Source of the DNA: QAMH01 sp900556425
GTDB taxonomy: Bacteria > Actinomycetota > Coriobacteriia > Coriobacteriales > QAMH01
NCBI GenBank assembly: GCA_902475535.1
Contig: CABRZR010000002.1
Location: 62,001-126,000 of the forward strand
Length of the DNA stretch: 64,000 nucleotides
Direction: 5' to 3'
Part shown: piece after piece, positions 16,026 to 25,239 of the stretch
Numbering within the stretch: the stretch's first letter is position 1
How the letters are laid out: the number at the start of each line of letters is the position of its first letter
Notes under the pieces: model-generated
Told to the model about the DNA's origin: nothing
What the model saw: the letters and a program-made list of their open reading frames with translations, nothing else
Databases searched by the model: none
Translations under genes and position numbers: made by a program

Positions 16026-17360
16026 ATGAACACCGAGACAATTTCCATCGAATCGCTCGCGTACGGCGGTGATGGCGTGGGCCATCTTGCCGATGGGCGC
16101 GTCGCCTTCGTCGCAGGGGGCTTTCCCGGTGACGAGTGCCAGGTCGAGTACGTGAATACTGACGACCGCTTCGTGCGCGCAAGGCTCGAGAACCTCGTCG
16201 AGGCGTCTCCCGAGCGCGTGCAGCCCCTGTGTCCCGAAGCCGCGAGCGGCAGGTGCGGGGGCTGTCCCTGGGCCGGCCTTGCCTACGACGCGCAGCTGCG
16301 CTGGAAGCGCCAGGCCGTTGTCGATGCGCTCGAACGCATCGCGCACATGGACGCCGCCTGGGTCGAGGCGCACGTGCCCACCTGCATCGCGAGCAAGCGC
16401 GAATGGCATTACCGCAACAAGGTCGAGTTCGAGGTCGGGCTCGACGTGGCGGGACGCTTCACACTCGGCATGCATGCACGTGGCGGCGACTTCACGCCGA
16501 TTTCGAGCTGTGCGCTCATCCCTGGCAAGTTCTCGCAGGCTCCCAAGGCACTTACGGGGGCGTTGCGCTTTGCCGCAGGGCAGGAGGACCTCGGCATCGA
16601 GCGTGTGGGCATCCGCGTTTCGACACGTACCAACGACGTCGAGGTTGCCCTTTGGACGAATACGGGGCGCTTTCCGCGTGCGCGCGTTGCGCAGGTGGTG
16701 GGCGAGAGCATGTCCGTGAAGGGCCTCGGTGTGACACGCGTGTTGCTCAAGGGCTCGGCAAAGGAGCGCAAGGTCGCCGGTGTCGAGTCGCTGCGGGGAC
16801 GCGGGGCCTGGAACGAGGTCATCAATGGCATGAACATGCTCATTTCGGCGCCCTCGTTCTTCCAGGTGAACACGCCAGGTGCCGAGGTACTCACGCGTCT
16901 CGTCTTCGAAGGGCTCCATCCCAACGGGCTCGATTACATGCTCGACCTCTACTCGGGGGCCGGCACCTTCACCTTGCCGTTTGCGCACGAGGTACAGCGC
17001 GTTGCGGCGGTCGAGTCCGCTGGCTCGTCGGTGCGCGACTTGCGGCGCAATCTCGAGCGCAACAAGCTGGACGCCGATGTTATCGGGGGCGATGCCGCAC
17101 GCGAGCTGAGCGGCCTGGGCGCACCCGACAAGGTCGTCGTCGATCCTCCACGCAGCGGCCTGGGCGAGAAGGCCATTCAGGGCCTGTGTGCAAGTGGCGC
17201 TCACGCAATTGCCTACGTGTCGTGCAATCCGACGACGCTTGCCCGCGATCTGGTCCAGCTCCAGGCAGGGGGCTACCAGGTGGAGCGCGTGACCCCAGTC
17301 GACATGTTTCCGCAAACCTATCATGTCGAGACGGTCGCGATTCTCACGAAGACGTCCTAG
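16026..17360 (+). CDS. rlmD: 23S rRNA (uracil-5-)-methyltransferase, RlmD/TrmA family
   Basis: A SAM-dependent RNA uracil-C5 methyltransferase of 444 residues. The N-terminal TRAM domain (ETISIESLAYGGDGVGHLAD) is followed by a Cys cluster (PLCPEAASGRCGGCPW) that in RumA binds a 4Fe-4S. The C-terminal Rossmann domain has MLDLYSGAGTFTLPFA (SAM motif), VVDPPRSGLGEKA and the catalytic YVSCNPTTLARDL (nucleophilic Cys). Whether it acts on 23S U1939, U747 or tRNA U54 cannot be settled by sequence alone, because actinobacterial and clostridial paralogues vary. It has a single-gene context with tRNA-Arg directly downstream. Confidence 0.88.
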   Translation: MNTETISIESLAYGGDGVGHLADGRVAFVAGGFPGDECQVEYVNTDDRFVRARLENLVEASPERVQPLCPEAASGRCGGCPWAGLAYDAQLRWKRQAVVDALERIAHMDAAWVEAHVPTCIASKREWHYRNKVEFEVGLDVAGRFTLGMHARGGDFTPISSCALIPGKFSQAPKALTGALRFAAGQEDLGIERVGIRVSTRTNDVEVALWTNTGRFPRARVAQVVGESMSVKGLGVTRVLLKGSAKERKVAGVESLRGRGAWNEVINGMNMLISAPSFFQVNTPGAEVLTRLVFEGLHPNGLDYMLDLYSGAGTFTLPFAHEVQRVAAVESAGSSVRDLRRNLERNKLDADVIGGDAARELSGLGAPDKVVVDPPRSGLGEKAIQGLCASGAHAIAYVSCNPTTLARDLVQLQAGGYQVERVTPVDMFPQTYHVETVAILTKTS

Positions 17361-17381
17361 ATGTGGTAGATTTACAAACTG

Positions 17382-17458
17382 GTCCCCTTAGCTCAGCTGG
17401 ATAGAGCGTTTGCCTCCGGAGCAAAAGGCCGCAGGTTCGAATCCTGTAGGGGGCACCA
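17382..17458 (+). tRNA. tRNA-Arg(CCG)
   Basis: A complete 77-base tRNA with encoded CCA. The acceptor stem GTCCCCT/AGGGGGC has one T:G wobble, the anticodon CCG is at 17416-17418 in loop CTCCGGA, and the T-loop is GGTTCGAATCC. It is followed by a clear terminator at 17469-17497. Confidence 0.97.
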
Positions 17459-17468
17459 GAAAACCGCA

Positions 17469-17497
17469 GGCCAGGGGCTATTGCCGCTGGCCTTTTT
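17469..17497 (+). terminator. Rho-independent terminator after tRNA-Arg
   Basis: GGCCAG (17469-17474) pairs with CTGGCC (17487-17492), followed by TTTTT. Confidence 0.8.
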
Positions 17498-17524
17498 GCC
17501 GTCTGTTCACTTATCGTCTAAAAT
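17496..17524 (+). promoter_or_regulatory. Probable promoter of the cyclophilin gene
   Basis: TTGCCG (17496-17501), a 17-base spacer and TAAAAT (17519-17524), about 45 bases before the ATG at 17570. Confidence 0.45.
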
Positions 17525-17569
17525 CATAGAGTTTAGCAACTTCATCATGTACTACATTCAGGAGGAATC

Positions 17570-18100
17570 ATGGCTCTGTATACGCCGGAATATAAGCCCA
17601 ATGGCAAGGAAGTCGCCATCATCACCACCGATGAGGGCACGATTCGCGTCCAGCTTCACGGCGAGGACGCACCCATCCACGTCGGCAACTTCGTCGAGCT
17701 CGCCCAGAAGGGCTTCTACGATGGCTTGAAGTTCCATCGCTATGTGCCGGGCTTCGTGATCCAGGGCGGCTGCCCCAATACGCGCGACATGTCCGCTGCC
17801 GACGTCGCCGCCGGCAAGAGCGGCCCCGAGGGCATGCCGGGTACCGGCAACCCCGGCTATTCCATCAAGGGCGAGTGGAAGACCAACCCCAACAACTCGC
17901 ACGAGGATGGCACTCTGGCAATGGCACGCAGCTCCATGCCCGATTCTGCTGGTAGCCAGTTCTACTTCTGCCTTGGCCCCCAGCACTTCCTCGACACCGA
18001 CTACACGGTTTTCGGCGACACCATCGAGGGCCTCGACGTCATCAGCAAGCTTCGCGCTGGTAGCGTCATCGAGAACATCACGATCGAGAACGCAGACTAG
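17570..18100 (+). CDS. Cyclophilin-type peptidyl-prolyl cis-trans isomerase
   Basis: A 176-residue single-domain cyclophilin without a signal peptide, hence cytoplasmic. Active-site features are visible: the catalytic Arg in FHRYVPGFVIQGG, the GTLAMARSSMPDSAGSQFYF block and the YTVFGDTIEGLDVI block. SD CAGGAGG is 6 bases from the ATG. It probably forms an operon with the TPR protein 33 bases downstream. It folds proline-containing proteins; no dedicated client is evident. Confidence 0.93.
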   Translation: MALYTPEYKPNGKEVAIITTDEGTIRVQLHGEDAPIHVGNFVELAQKGFYDGLKFHRYVPGFVIQGGCPNTRDMSAADVAAGKSGPEGMPGTGNPGYSIKGEWKTNPNNSHEDGTLAMARSSMPDSAGSQFYFCLGPQHFLDTDYTVFGDTIEGLDVISKLRAGSVIENITIENAD

Positions 18101-18133
18101 TAGGCGCACGTCTACCAAAGGGAGCTTTCCATC

Positions 18134-19810
18134 ATGAAAGTCGAGGTTTTCAAAGAGGCGCAGGAAGCCTATGCCAAGGGTGACTACAAGGCCGCCCTCG
18201 AGGGCTTCATCGCCTGCACGCATGACGTTGCAGGTCTTGCGCCCGCCGACCTCAGCAAGTTCTACCACCTCATTGGCAATTGCTACGTGAAGAGCAATGA
18301 CCCGCGCTCTGCCGCCGAGTACTACCTCAAGGCACTCACGGGCAGTCCCGAGAAGCGCAGGCCGTCGCTCTACGTCAACTTGGGCACGGCGCTGCTGGGT
18401 ACGAAGGATTACGAGAACGCGCTCGAGGCATTCGGGCGCGCGCTCGACTATCCCATCTACACGACGCCCTACAAGGCGTACGCCGGTATCGGTGCCGCGC
18501 AGCTCAAGCTCGGCAACATGGTCGAGGCGGGCGCCGCATACCGCGAGGCCGCACTCGATCCCGCCAATCCGGCTCCTGCCAAGTCGCTCGTCAACCTGGG
18601 CGTTTGCTTCATGGAGCTCGGGCGTCCCGAAGATGCCGTCTCGGTGTACGAGACGGCCCTCGATTTCGACCTCGACGATCGCGCCCGTGCGAAGGCCTAC
18701 GCTAACCTAGGCCAGGCCTACATGGCACAGGGCCGCGTCCCGCGTGCGCTCAACGCCTTCGAGAAGGCCGAGGAAACCGGCGAGGAAATGCCCTCGCTCG
18801 CCATGCACGATTACGAGATCGCGCGCACGCTCAAGGAGCGTGTCGACTCGCGCGCGCCCGGCATCCTCGACACGGGCTACATCCTGCCCGTCGCCACTGA
18901 CGTAAGCGCGCCCGAGGAGGCCGAGGACTTCGATCCGTTTGCTCCGCGCGATGCGCAGGGCACGGCTCAGGATGACACGCAGCCAACCGAGCAGACGCAG
19001 CCGGCGGCACCCGTCGAGGCTACGGGCGAGACGCTTGACCCCTCGCGTGCGCAGACGATTGCCATGGAGGCGCTGCCCACGCCGCTTCCGAGCGACAACG
19101 CGAGCGATGCGGATGCCACGGGCAAGATCGAGCTCCCCCAGGGGGCCGGTCCCGCCTCGCAGGGCGATGCATCCGGCGAGCAGGTATATGATTCCGGCCT
19201 CGATGAGACGCCCTTCACCTATAACGAGCAGCCTGGCTACGAGTACGGTGTCGCCTTCGACTTCGGCGACGAGTACGCCGACGTGCGCGAGTCTGCCGAG
19301 CTCATGGATTCCACGGAGATGCACATGCCCTCGCCCGAGGACACGGCCTTCTTCGACATCACCGAGCAGCAGATCAAGAGCAACGCACGTCAGGGCAAGC
19401 GCCAGAACCGCAAGGCGCGTGGTTGCGGCCTGAAGATCGCCATCGTGTTTGTCGTCCTCTGCATTCTCGTCGCCGGCGCAGCTTGCGCCGCCTACGTACT
19501 CGGCTACGGGTACCCGTTGCAGGAGACGGTCACCGAGGACTTCTTCGCCGCCGTCCAGAACGACGGTGACACGAGCCAGTACTGGGCCAAGGACGTGAGT
19601 CCGAGCATGCAGCGTGCCCAGGAGGCATCGCTGCAAGACCTGACCTCCTACAGCGTCGAGGCCGTGCAACGCAGCATGGACCAGACCGCGGTCTTCGTGA
19701 AGGCCACGCTCGCGCAGGGTGGCACCATCGACTACGAGGTCGTCCTCACGCGCAATGGCATCTCGTGGGCAATCGAGTTCGTTCAGCTCTACTTCCCGAG
19801 CGAGCAGTAG
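18134..19810 (+). CDS. Tetratricopeptide-repeat protein with a C-terminal membrane segment
   Basis: A 558-residue protein of unknown function. The N-terminal 230 residues consist of TPR helical repeats (for example YVNLGTALLGTKDYENALEAF and YANLGQAYMAQGRVPRALNAF). A long acidic Ala/Pro/Glu-rich linker (about residues 255-430) follows, then a basic patch and one membrane helix (IAIVFVVLCILVAGAACAAY, about 436-458). The last 100 residues form a small extracytoplasmic domain resembling the DUF4878-type fold. The topology places TPRs inside and the C-terminal domain outside. It is likely a scaffold. It lies downstream of the cyclophilin gene and 63 bases before ndk. Confidence 0.75.
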   Translation: MKVEVFKEAQEAYAKGDYKAALEGFIACTHDVAGLAPADLSKFYHLIGNCYVKSNDPRSAAEYYLKALTGSPEKRRPSLYVNLGTALLGTKDYENALEAFGRALDYPIYTTPYKAYAGIGAAQLKLGNMVEAGAAYREAALDPANPAPAKSLVNLGVCFMELGRPEDAVSVYETALDFDLDDRARAKAYANLGQAYMAQGRVPRALNAFEKAEETGEEMPSLAMHDYEIARTLKERVDSRAPGILDTGYILPVATDVSAPEEAEDFDPFAPRDAQGTAQDDTQPTEQTQPAAPVEATGETLDPSRAQTIAMEALPTPLPSDNASDADATGKIELPQGAGPASQGDASGEQVYDSGLDETPFTYNEQPGYEYGVAFDFGDEYADVRESAELMDSTEMHMPSPEDTAFFDITEQQIKSNARQGKRQNRKARGCGLKIAIVFVVLCILVAGAACAAYVLGYGYPLQETVTEDFFAAVQNDGDTSQYWAKDVSPSMQRAQEASLQDLTSYSVEAVQRSMDQTAVFVKATLAQGGTIDYEVVLTRNGISWAIEFVQLYFPSEQ

Positions 19811-19873
19811 AAGAAACACCAGATAAGGCCCGGGTCACGATGACGCGGGTGAAAGTGAAAGGATTGAAGCAAG

Positions 19874-20275
19874 ATGATCGAGAAGACCTACACCATGATC
19901 AAGCCGGACGGCGTTCGCAACGGTCACATCGGCGAGATCGTGAATCGTTTCGAGCGCGTGGGCCTCACCGTCGAGCGCATGGAGCTCGGCATGGTGAGCG
20001 AGGAGCTCGCCAAGGCCAACTACGCCGAGCATGAGGGCAAGCCCTTCTACGAGGGCCTCATCGCCTACATCACGAGCGGTCCGGTCGTGAAGATGGTCGT
20101 GAGTGGCGAGAACGCCGTTGCCACCGTGCGCAAGCTCATGGGCGCCACCAATCCGGCTGATGCCGCTCCGGGCACGATTCGCGGTGACTTCGGCTTGACC
20201 ATGGACGAGAACGTCATCCATGGCAGCGACTCCGTCGCCAGTGCCGAGCGCGAGATCGGCGTCTTCTTCGGCTAG
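19874..20275 (+). CDS. ndk: Nucleoside diphosphate kinase
   Basis: Ndk transfers gamma-phosphate between nucleotides. It is 133 residues long, normal length. Visible motifs are TYTMIKPDGVRNGHIGEI at the N-terminus, MGATNPADAAPGTIRGDFG, and the active-site His in NVIHGSDSV (about residue 116). An SD-like AAAGGA lies 11 bases upstream. A terminator follows at 20291-20320. Confidence 0.97.
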   Translation: MIEKTYTMIKPDGVRNGHIGEIVNRFERVGLTVERMELGMVSEELAKANYAEHEGKPFYEGLIAYITSGPVVKMVVSGENAVATVRKLMGATNPADAAPGTIRGDFGLTMDENVIHGSDSVASAEREIGVFFG

Positions 20276-20290
20276 GAGATTATCTTGAGG

Positions 20291-20320
20291 CGAAGGCCCG
20301 TCTGCGATGGCGGGCCTTCG
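20291..20320 (+). terminator. Terminator after ndk
   Basis: A 10-base perfect stem, CGAAGGCCCG (20291-20300) with CGGGCCTTCG (20311-20320). T-rich sequence (CCTTTTGTTTT) comes only about 8 bases later, so efficiency is uncertain. Confidence 0.6.
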
Positions 20321-20461
20321 TGCGTTACCTTTTGTTTTCGGAACCGTAGCGATTTATGTGGAATAGGTTCAGATTTGGCAGCAGCTCCGATTGAAAAACG
20401 GTGCCGTGCTACACTTGCAGGCCACGCTTCAAATATGAACCAGATAAAGTAAGGAGCGACT

Positions 20462-21502
20462 ATGTCGCTGACAGACAGACTCTTTGGCAATTTCGGTAGC
20501 GATATGGCTATCGACCTTGGTACGGCTAATACGCTCGTGTCCGTGCGAGGTCAGGGTATTGTCATCAACGAGCCTTCGGTCGTTGCCATCGAAAAGCAGG
20601 ACCAGCGCGTCCTGGCCGTTGGTGCCGACGCCAAGGAGATGCTCGGCCGCACGCCGGGCAGCATCATCGCCATGCGTCCTCTCAAGGACGGCGTCATTGC
20701 CGACTTCGACGTGACCGAGGCCATGCTCCGTTACTTCATCTCGCGTGCCCAGGGCAAGCGCATGCCGTGGCATCCCAAGCCGCGCGTCGTCGTGTGCGTT
20801 CCCAGCGGCGTCACTTCCGTCGAGAAGCGCGCCGTCTTCGAGGCGACCATCACGGCTGGCGCACGTCAGGCCTTCCTCATCGAGGAGCCCATGGCCGCCG
20901 CCATCGGCGCGGGTCTGCCCGTCGACAGCCCGACTGGTTCCATGGTCGTCGACATCGGTGGTGGCACGACCGAGGTCGCCGTCATCAGCATGGGCGGCAT
21001 CGTCAACGCGACGTCCATCCGTATCGCGGGCGATGCGTTTGACGCGGCTGTCGTGCAGTACGCCAAGACCCACTACAACATTGCCATCGGTGAGCGCACG
21101 GCAGAGGAAATCAAAATCACCATCGGCTCGGCGGCACCGCTTGTCGAGGAAGTCGATGTTGAGGTGCGCGGTCGTGACCTTTTGTCGGGTCTGCCGCGAA
21201 CCGTGCGAATTGAAAGCGAAGATGTGCGAGAGGCTCTCGAGGAGCCCATTGCCAAGATGATTCAGGCGGTCAAGGACACGCTTGACGAGACACCACCCGA
21301 TCTGGCGAGCGACCTCATGGAATACGGCATCACGCTCACGGGCGGCGGCGGCATGCTGCGCGGCCTCGACGAGCGCTTACGCGCCGAGATCGGTGTTCCC
21401 GTGCACGTATCGGAGACGGCTCTCATCAACGTTGTCGAGGGCTGCGCCATGGTTCTTGAGGCACCTGATTTTCTCTCGCAATCATACATGCAGCAGAGGT
21501 AA
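20462..21502 (+). CDS. mreB: Rod-shape-determining protein MreB
   Basis: An actin-like cytoskeletal ATPase that positions the elongation machinery under the membrane. It is 346 residues long, full length. Phosphate-1 motif (IDLGTANTLV), PRVVVCVPSGVTSVE, phosphate-2 (VVDIGGGTTEVAVIS) and the adenosine motif (LTGGGGMLRGLD) are intact. SD TAAGGAG is 5 bases from the ATG. It is the first gene of the elongation cluster mreB-mreC-mreD-PBP2-rodA, which is contiguous on the plus strand. Confidence 0.98.
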   Translation: MSLTDRLFGNFGSDMAIDLGTANTLVSVRGQGIVINEPSVVAIEKQDQRVLAVGADAKEMLGRTPGSIIAMRPLKDGVIADFDVTEAMLRYFISRAQGKRMPWHPKPRVVVCVPSGVTSVEKRAVFEATITAGARQAFLIEEPMAAAIGAGLPVDSPTGSMVVDIGGGTTEVAVISMGGIVNATSIRIAGDAFDAAVVQYAKTHYNIAIGERTAEEIKITIGSAAPLVEEVDVEVRGRDLLSGLPRTVRIESEDVREALEEPIAKMIQAVKDTLDETPPDLASDLMEYGITLTGGGGMLRGLDERLRAEIGVPVHVSETALINVVEGCAMVLEAPDFLSQSYMQQR

Positions 21503-21508
21503 CGCTTC

Positions 21509-22621
21509 ATGCCTGGACTCTCGTTTAGCAACCAGAGTCAGAACAGACGCTCGGGTCTTTGGTTGATTCCGATTGTTCTGATTGTCATATCTGTCATGCT
21601 CATCACGCTGTGCGTGCGCTTTGGGAACTCGGGCCCCTTCGCGGTCGCGCGTGGCGTCGTGCAGACCGTGACCCAGCCCATCGCGCAGGTCTGCTCCGTC
21701 GTCTCGACGCCCTTCGCAAACGTCGGTGCCGTCGATGTCGATGAAGAGGTCGCGCGCCTCCAGGAGGAGAACAGCCAGCTGCGCACGCTCGTGGCGGAGC
21801 TCGAGGAATACCGCCAGCAAGATCAGCGGCTTACCGCAATGCTGCAGTTCTCCGACATATACGGCTTGGAAACCCTGAGCGCGGAGGTTATCTCCATGAC
21901 CTCTGGTTGGGACCGCACTGCGACCATCAACAAGGGGTCGCGTGATGGCGTGCGCGTTGGCATGGGTGTCATGAGCACCTGTGGCCTCTACGGGCAGGTC
22001 GAATCCGTGACCGAAGCCGCGAGCGTCGTGCGTCTCATCAATGACCCGAATTCGTCCGTGGCGGTCATGGTTCAGAACTCGCGTGCGCATGGCATCATGC
22101 ACGGCTCCTACGACGGTACGCTCACGCTCGAGTACGTGCCAATCGATGCGACCGTGGGCGAGGGCGATATCGTCATCGCATCGGGAAGCGGCGGAACCTA
22201 TCCGCGCGGCATCGTCGTTGGCACCGTGCGCGCCATCGAGACAGACTCGTCCAAGCTCTATCACCGCATCACCGTCGACCCGCTCTTCAACATCGAATCC
22301 TGCGAGGAGGTGCTCGTCTTGACCGGCAACGAGACCGAGACCGAGCGCATCCTGAACGAGGAGCTTCTGCAGCTCATCATCGATTCGGCCAACTCGGTGA
22401 ACGCCTCTTCCGCGAGGGTCGGAGCCGTCGCCAAGGCGCTGCTCAACGAGGCGAACGAGGCATATCGCGCCGCCGAGGCCAAGCGCAAGGCAGAAGAGCA
22501 GGCAGCGCGCGAGAGGCAGGCGGCCGAAGGGGACCAGACGGGTTCCGGCAGCTCGGGCTCGGGTTCGGGCTCGGAAGGCGAGACCGGCACGGGTTCAAGT
22601 GGGGGTGGTGCCGGTGAGTAA
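21509..22621 (+). CDS. mreC: Rod-shape-determining protein MreC
   Basis: A bitopic membrane protein linking MreB and MreD to PBP2. It is 370 residues long: one N-terminal membrane helix (about residues 14-34), a coiled coil (VDEEVARLQEENSQLRTLVA, about 73-110), the two beta-barrel domains (SAEVISMTSGWDRTATINKG, GVMSTCGLYGQV), then a low-complexity Ala/Glu/Gly/Ser tail after about residue 300. The tail (GSGSSGSGSGSEGETG) is longer than usual. It starts 6 bases after mreB and its stop overlaps the mreD start. Confidence 0.95.
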   Translation: MPGLSFSNQSQNRRSGLWLIPIVLIVISVMLITLCVRFGNSGPFAVARGVVQTVTQPIAQVCSVVSTPFANVGAVDVDEEVARLQEENSQLRTLVAELEEYRQQDQRLTAMLQFSDIYGLETLSAEVISMTSGWDRTATINKGSRDGVRVGMGVMSTCGLYGQVESVTEAASVVRLINDPNSSVAVMVQNSRAHGIMHGSYDGTLTLEYVPIDATVGEGDIVIASGSGGTYPRGIVVGTVRAIETDSSKLYHRITVDPLFNIESCEEVLVLTGNETETERILNEELLQLIIDSANSVNASSARVGAVAKALLNEANEAYRAAEAKRKAEEQAARERQAAEGDQTGSGSSGSGSGSEGETGTGSSGGGAGE

Positions 22622-23180
22622 GCAGACGGTCTACCTCATCACCATCGTCTTGTGCATTCTGTTGCAAGCGGGTATCGCTCCTGCCATTGCCATCATGGGA
22701 TGCAAGCCCAACTTCTTGCTCATCCCCGTGCTCCTCATCAGCATGCGTTCGGGGACGGCCGCTGGAAGCATCGCGGGCTTCTCCCTCGGTTTGCTCTACG
22801 ACCTCATGGGCAGCGGCACCATTGGCTGCATGGCCCTCGTGCTCACGCTCATCGCCTTCATCGTGGGCGTCGCGGGCGAGAGCATGGACTTGCTCACGCC
22901 CATCGTGACCATCGGCGTCGCCGTCTTCTCGTCGCTTTTGCTCGAGATCGGTTACGGCATCGCGGCCATTCTCACGTCTTCGGAGGGTGGCGGCGTCATG
23001 TCGACGATGTTGAGCTATTCGCTTCCCTCGGCCCTGTACACGGCCGTGTTCGCGGTCATCGCTCTCGTCACCATTGGCCTGGTAATCGCCGACGACAGTG
23101 CGGGCATGCCCACGCGTCTGGGCGAGCACCGCGACGGGAACAAGCGCGCGATGTCCCACATGAAGTCACGTCTCAAGTAG
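22614..23180 (+). CDS. mreD: Rod-shape-determining protein MreD
   Basis: A polytopic membrane protein of about 188 residues with five to six hydrophobic helices, as expected for MreD. Position between mreC and PBP2 is the main evidence, supported by PNFLLIPVLLISMRSG and GFSLGLLYDLMGSG, which resemble the conserved MreD core (GFxxGLxxDL). I choose the GTG at 22614 because GGGGGTGG lies 5 bases upstream; an in-frame GTG at 22599 would add 5 residues. It overlaps the end of mreC by 8 bases. Confidence 0.88.
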   Translation: MSKQTVYLITIVLCILLQAGIAPAIAIMGCKPNFLLIPVLLISMRSGTAAGSIAGFSLGLLYDLMGSGTIGCMALVLTLIAFIVGVAGESMDLLTPIVTIGVAVFSSLLLEIGYGIAAILTSSEGGGVMSTMLSYSLPSALYTAVFAVIALVTIGLVIADDSAGMPTRLGEHRDGNKRAMSHMKSRLK

Positions 23181-23192
23181 GGAGATGAGTGC

Positions 23193-25232
23193 ATGACAGC
23201 GGCAATTTTTGCAGCAATCAGCGTTCTTCTCATAGTCGTGGCCATTGCCATCATCGTTATCGTCATTCGCTCGGGACGGCGCAGGCCAACGCGTATCCCC
23301 ATCGACACGCGCAACGCATCCGAGCTTGCCATGAGCACCGAAGCCCATGGTGGCCCAGGTGGTGACAGCCAGGGCCCGACGCGTCGCCGCTTCTTTGGCT
23401 TCGTGGCCGTCATCGCCGCTTGCATCGGTGCGCTCATCGTCAAGCTCTGGTCGATGCAGGTCATCTCCGGTGCCGAGTACACGGCGAAGGCCGAGGGCAA
23501 TCGCATCAACGAGTACACGACCATTGCGCCGCGCGGTCGCATCTTCGATCGCAATGGCGTCGAGCTCGTTGGCAATCGCTCGACCTTTGCGGTTCTGGCG
23601 AGCGCCGACGTGCAAAACGACAAGCTTGTGATACAGCGCCTCTCCGACGTGCTTGGCATTCCACGCGAGACCATTGCATCGCTTGCCGCCTCGCAGACGC
23701 AGGGCGCGCAGGCCGACCGTCTCATCGCGCTCGACGTCGATGATCGTGCCGTCGCCTATATCTCCGAGCATCCCAACGCGTTTCCCGGCGTGCGTATCGA
23801 GAGCCGCACCGTGCGCACGTACCCGAATGACGATTTGGCGGCACACGTGCTCGGCTATACGGGCACCATCTCCCAGGAGGAACTCAAACGCGAGGTCAAT
23901 GGCCTGACCTACGAGTCGGGCGACATCGTCGGCAAGGATGGCGTCGAGCAGGCCTTCGAGTCCTATCTGCAGGGCGATCGCGGCATCAAGCGCGTTGAGG
24001 TCAATGCGGCCGGCGAGGTCGTGAACGCCGTCGATTCGGTCGAACCCGTGCAGGGCAATGACATTCGCATCACCATTGACGCGAACGTGCAGAAGGTCGC
24101 CGAGGAGGCCCTGCGTCGCGCCTTTGCCGACGCGGCCGTGTCGGGCAACGACAGTGCCCGTTCCGGTGCCATTGTCTGCATGAACTGCAACACCGGCGAG
24201 GTCATCGCCATGGCTTCGGCTCCATCGTATAGCCCGAGCCAGTTCATCGGCGGCATATCGTCGGACGTCTGGGAGGAGATGACGAGCGAAGACTCGGCCT
24301 ATCCGCTCTCGAACCGTTGCATCGCTGGCCTGTACCCGGCCGCCTCCACGTTCAAGGGCTTCACAGGCCTGGCGGGCCTGGAATACGGCTTCGTCACCGA
24401 CAGCTCGGTGTGGGAGTGCGAGGGCACCTGGACGGGATTCGGCGAGGAGTGGCCCCAGAAGTGCTGGAAGACGAGCGGCCACGGATCGATTGGCTTCCAC
24501 AAGGGCATCGTCGAGAGCTGTGATGTCGTCTTCTACGAGATCGCCAAGAACTTCTACCAGTACAGCGAGAACGAGACGGCATTGCAGGACTATCTCAAGA
24601 GCTGGGGATTTGGTTCCAAGACGGGCATCGAGCTTTCGGGTGAATCCGAGGGCCGCGTGCCCACGCCCGAATGGAAGAAGAAGTTCAACCGTGATGCACC
24701 CGAAAGCCAGGCATGGCTGCCGGGCGACCTCTCGAACCTCATCATCGGCCAGGGCGACCTGCTCGTGACGCCGCTGCAGATTTGCTGCGGTTATGCGGGG
24801 CTTGCCACCGGCCGCGTGCCCAAGCCCGTGCTGCTGCATTCCGTCATATCCACGGACGGAACCATGACGGCAGTCGATGGCGCACGCTATCAGGGAAGCA
24901 TTATCCAGCCCGAGTTTGACCAGAAGAACATCGACATCATGCGCAGCGGTTTCCGCGGCGTCGTCGAGAACGGATCGGTTTCTCGCGTTTTCGAGGATAT
25001 GGGAATCGCCACCTCCGGCAAGACGGGCACCGGCGAGGTCGCTGGCAAGGACGACTACGGCTGGTACGTTGGCTACGGCCCGACCGATGCACCCGAGTAC
25101 GTGTGCGTCTGCTGCATCGAGGAGGGCGGATCGGGTGCCACGTGCGCCGCGCCTGCGGTGCGCTCGGTGCTTGCGGCTGCCTTCGGCCTGTCTGCAGAGC
25201 ACGTTTCCGGCTCCGCTACAGAGGAGCGCTGA
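23193..25232 (+). CDS. mrdA: Penicillin-binding protein 2 (elongation transpeptidase)
   Basis: A class B PBP, the transpeptidase partner of RodA; 679 residues. The N-terminal dimerisation/pedestal domain contains APRGRIFDRNG and the LGYTG segment. The catalytic domain has the SxxK tetrad STFK, SCD (SxD, the PBP2-type variant of SxN) and KTGTGE. Oddly, two hydrophobic stretches precede the extracytoplasmic part: residues 3-26 and about 66-87 (after RRRFF). This implies an extra membrane pass compared with usual PBP2, unless translation starts at the in-frame ATG near 23331. The ATG at 23193 has an acceptable SD (GGGAGATG). Confidence 0.95.
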   Translation: MTAAIFAAISVLLIVVAIAIIVIVIRSGRRRPTRIPIDTRNASELAMSTEAHGGPGGDSQGPTRRRFFGFVAVIAACIGALIVKLWSMQVISGAEYTAKAEGNRINEYTTIAPRGRIFDRNGVELVGNRSTFAVLASADVQNDKLVIQRLSDVLGIPRETIASLAASQTQGAQADRLIALDVDDRAVAYISEHPNAFPGVRIESRTVRTYPNDDLAAHVLGYTGTISQEELKREVNGLTYESGDIVGKDGVEQAFESYLQGDRGIKRVEVNAAGEVVNAVDSVEPVQGNDIRITIDANVQKVAEEALRRAFADAAVSGNDSARSGAIVCMNCNTGEVIAMASAPSYSPSQFIGGISSDVWEEMTSEDSAYPLSNRCIAGLYPAASTFKGFTGLAGLEYGFVTDSSVWECEGTWTGFGEEWPQKCWKTSGHGSIGFHKGIVESCDVVFYEIAKNFYQYSENETALQDYLKSWGFGSKTGIELSGESEGRVPTPEWKKKFNRDAPESQAWLPGDLSNLIIGQGDLLVTPLQICCGYAGLATGRVPKPVLLHSVISTDGTMTAVDGARYQGSIIQPEFDQKNIDIMRSGFRGVVENGSVSRVFEDMGIATSGKTGTGEVAGKDDYGWYVGYGPTDAPEYVCVCCIEEGGSGATCAAPAVRSVLAAAFGLSAEHVSGSATEER

Positions 25233-25239
25233 TACGGAT

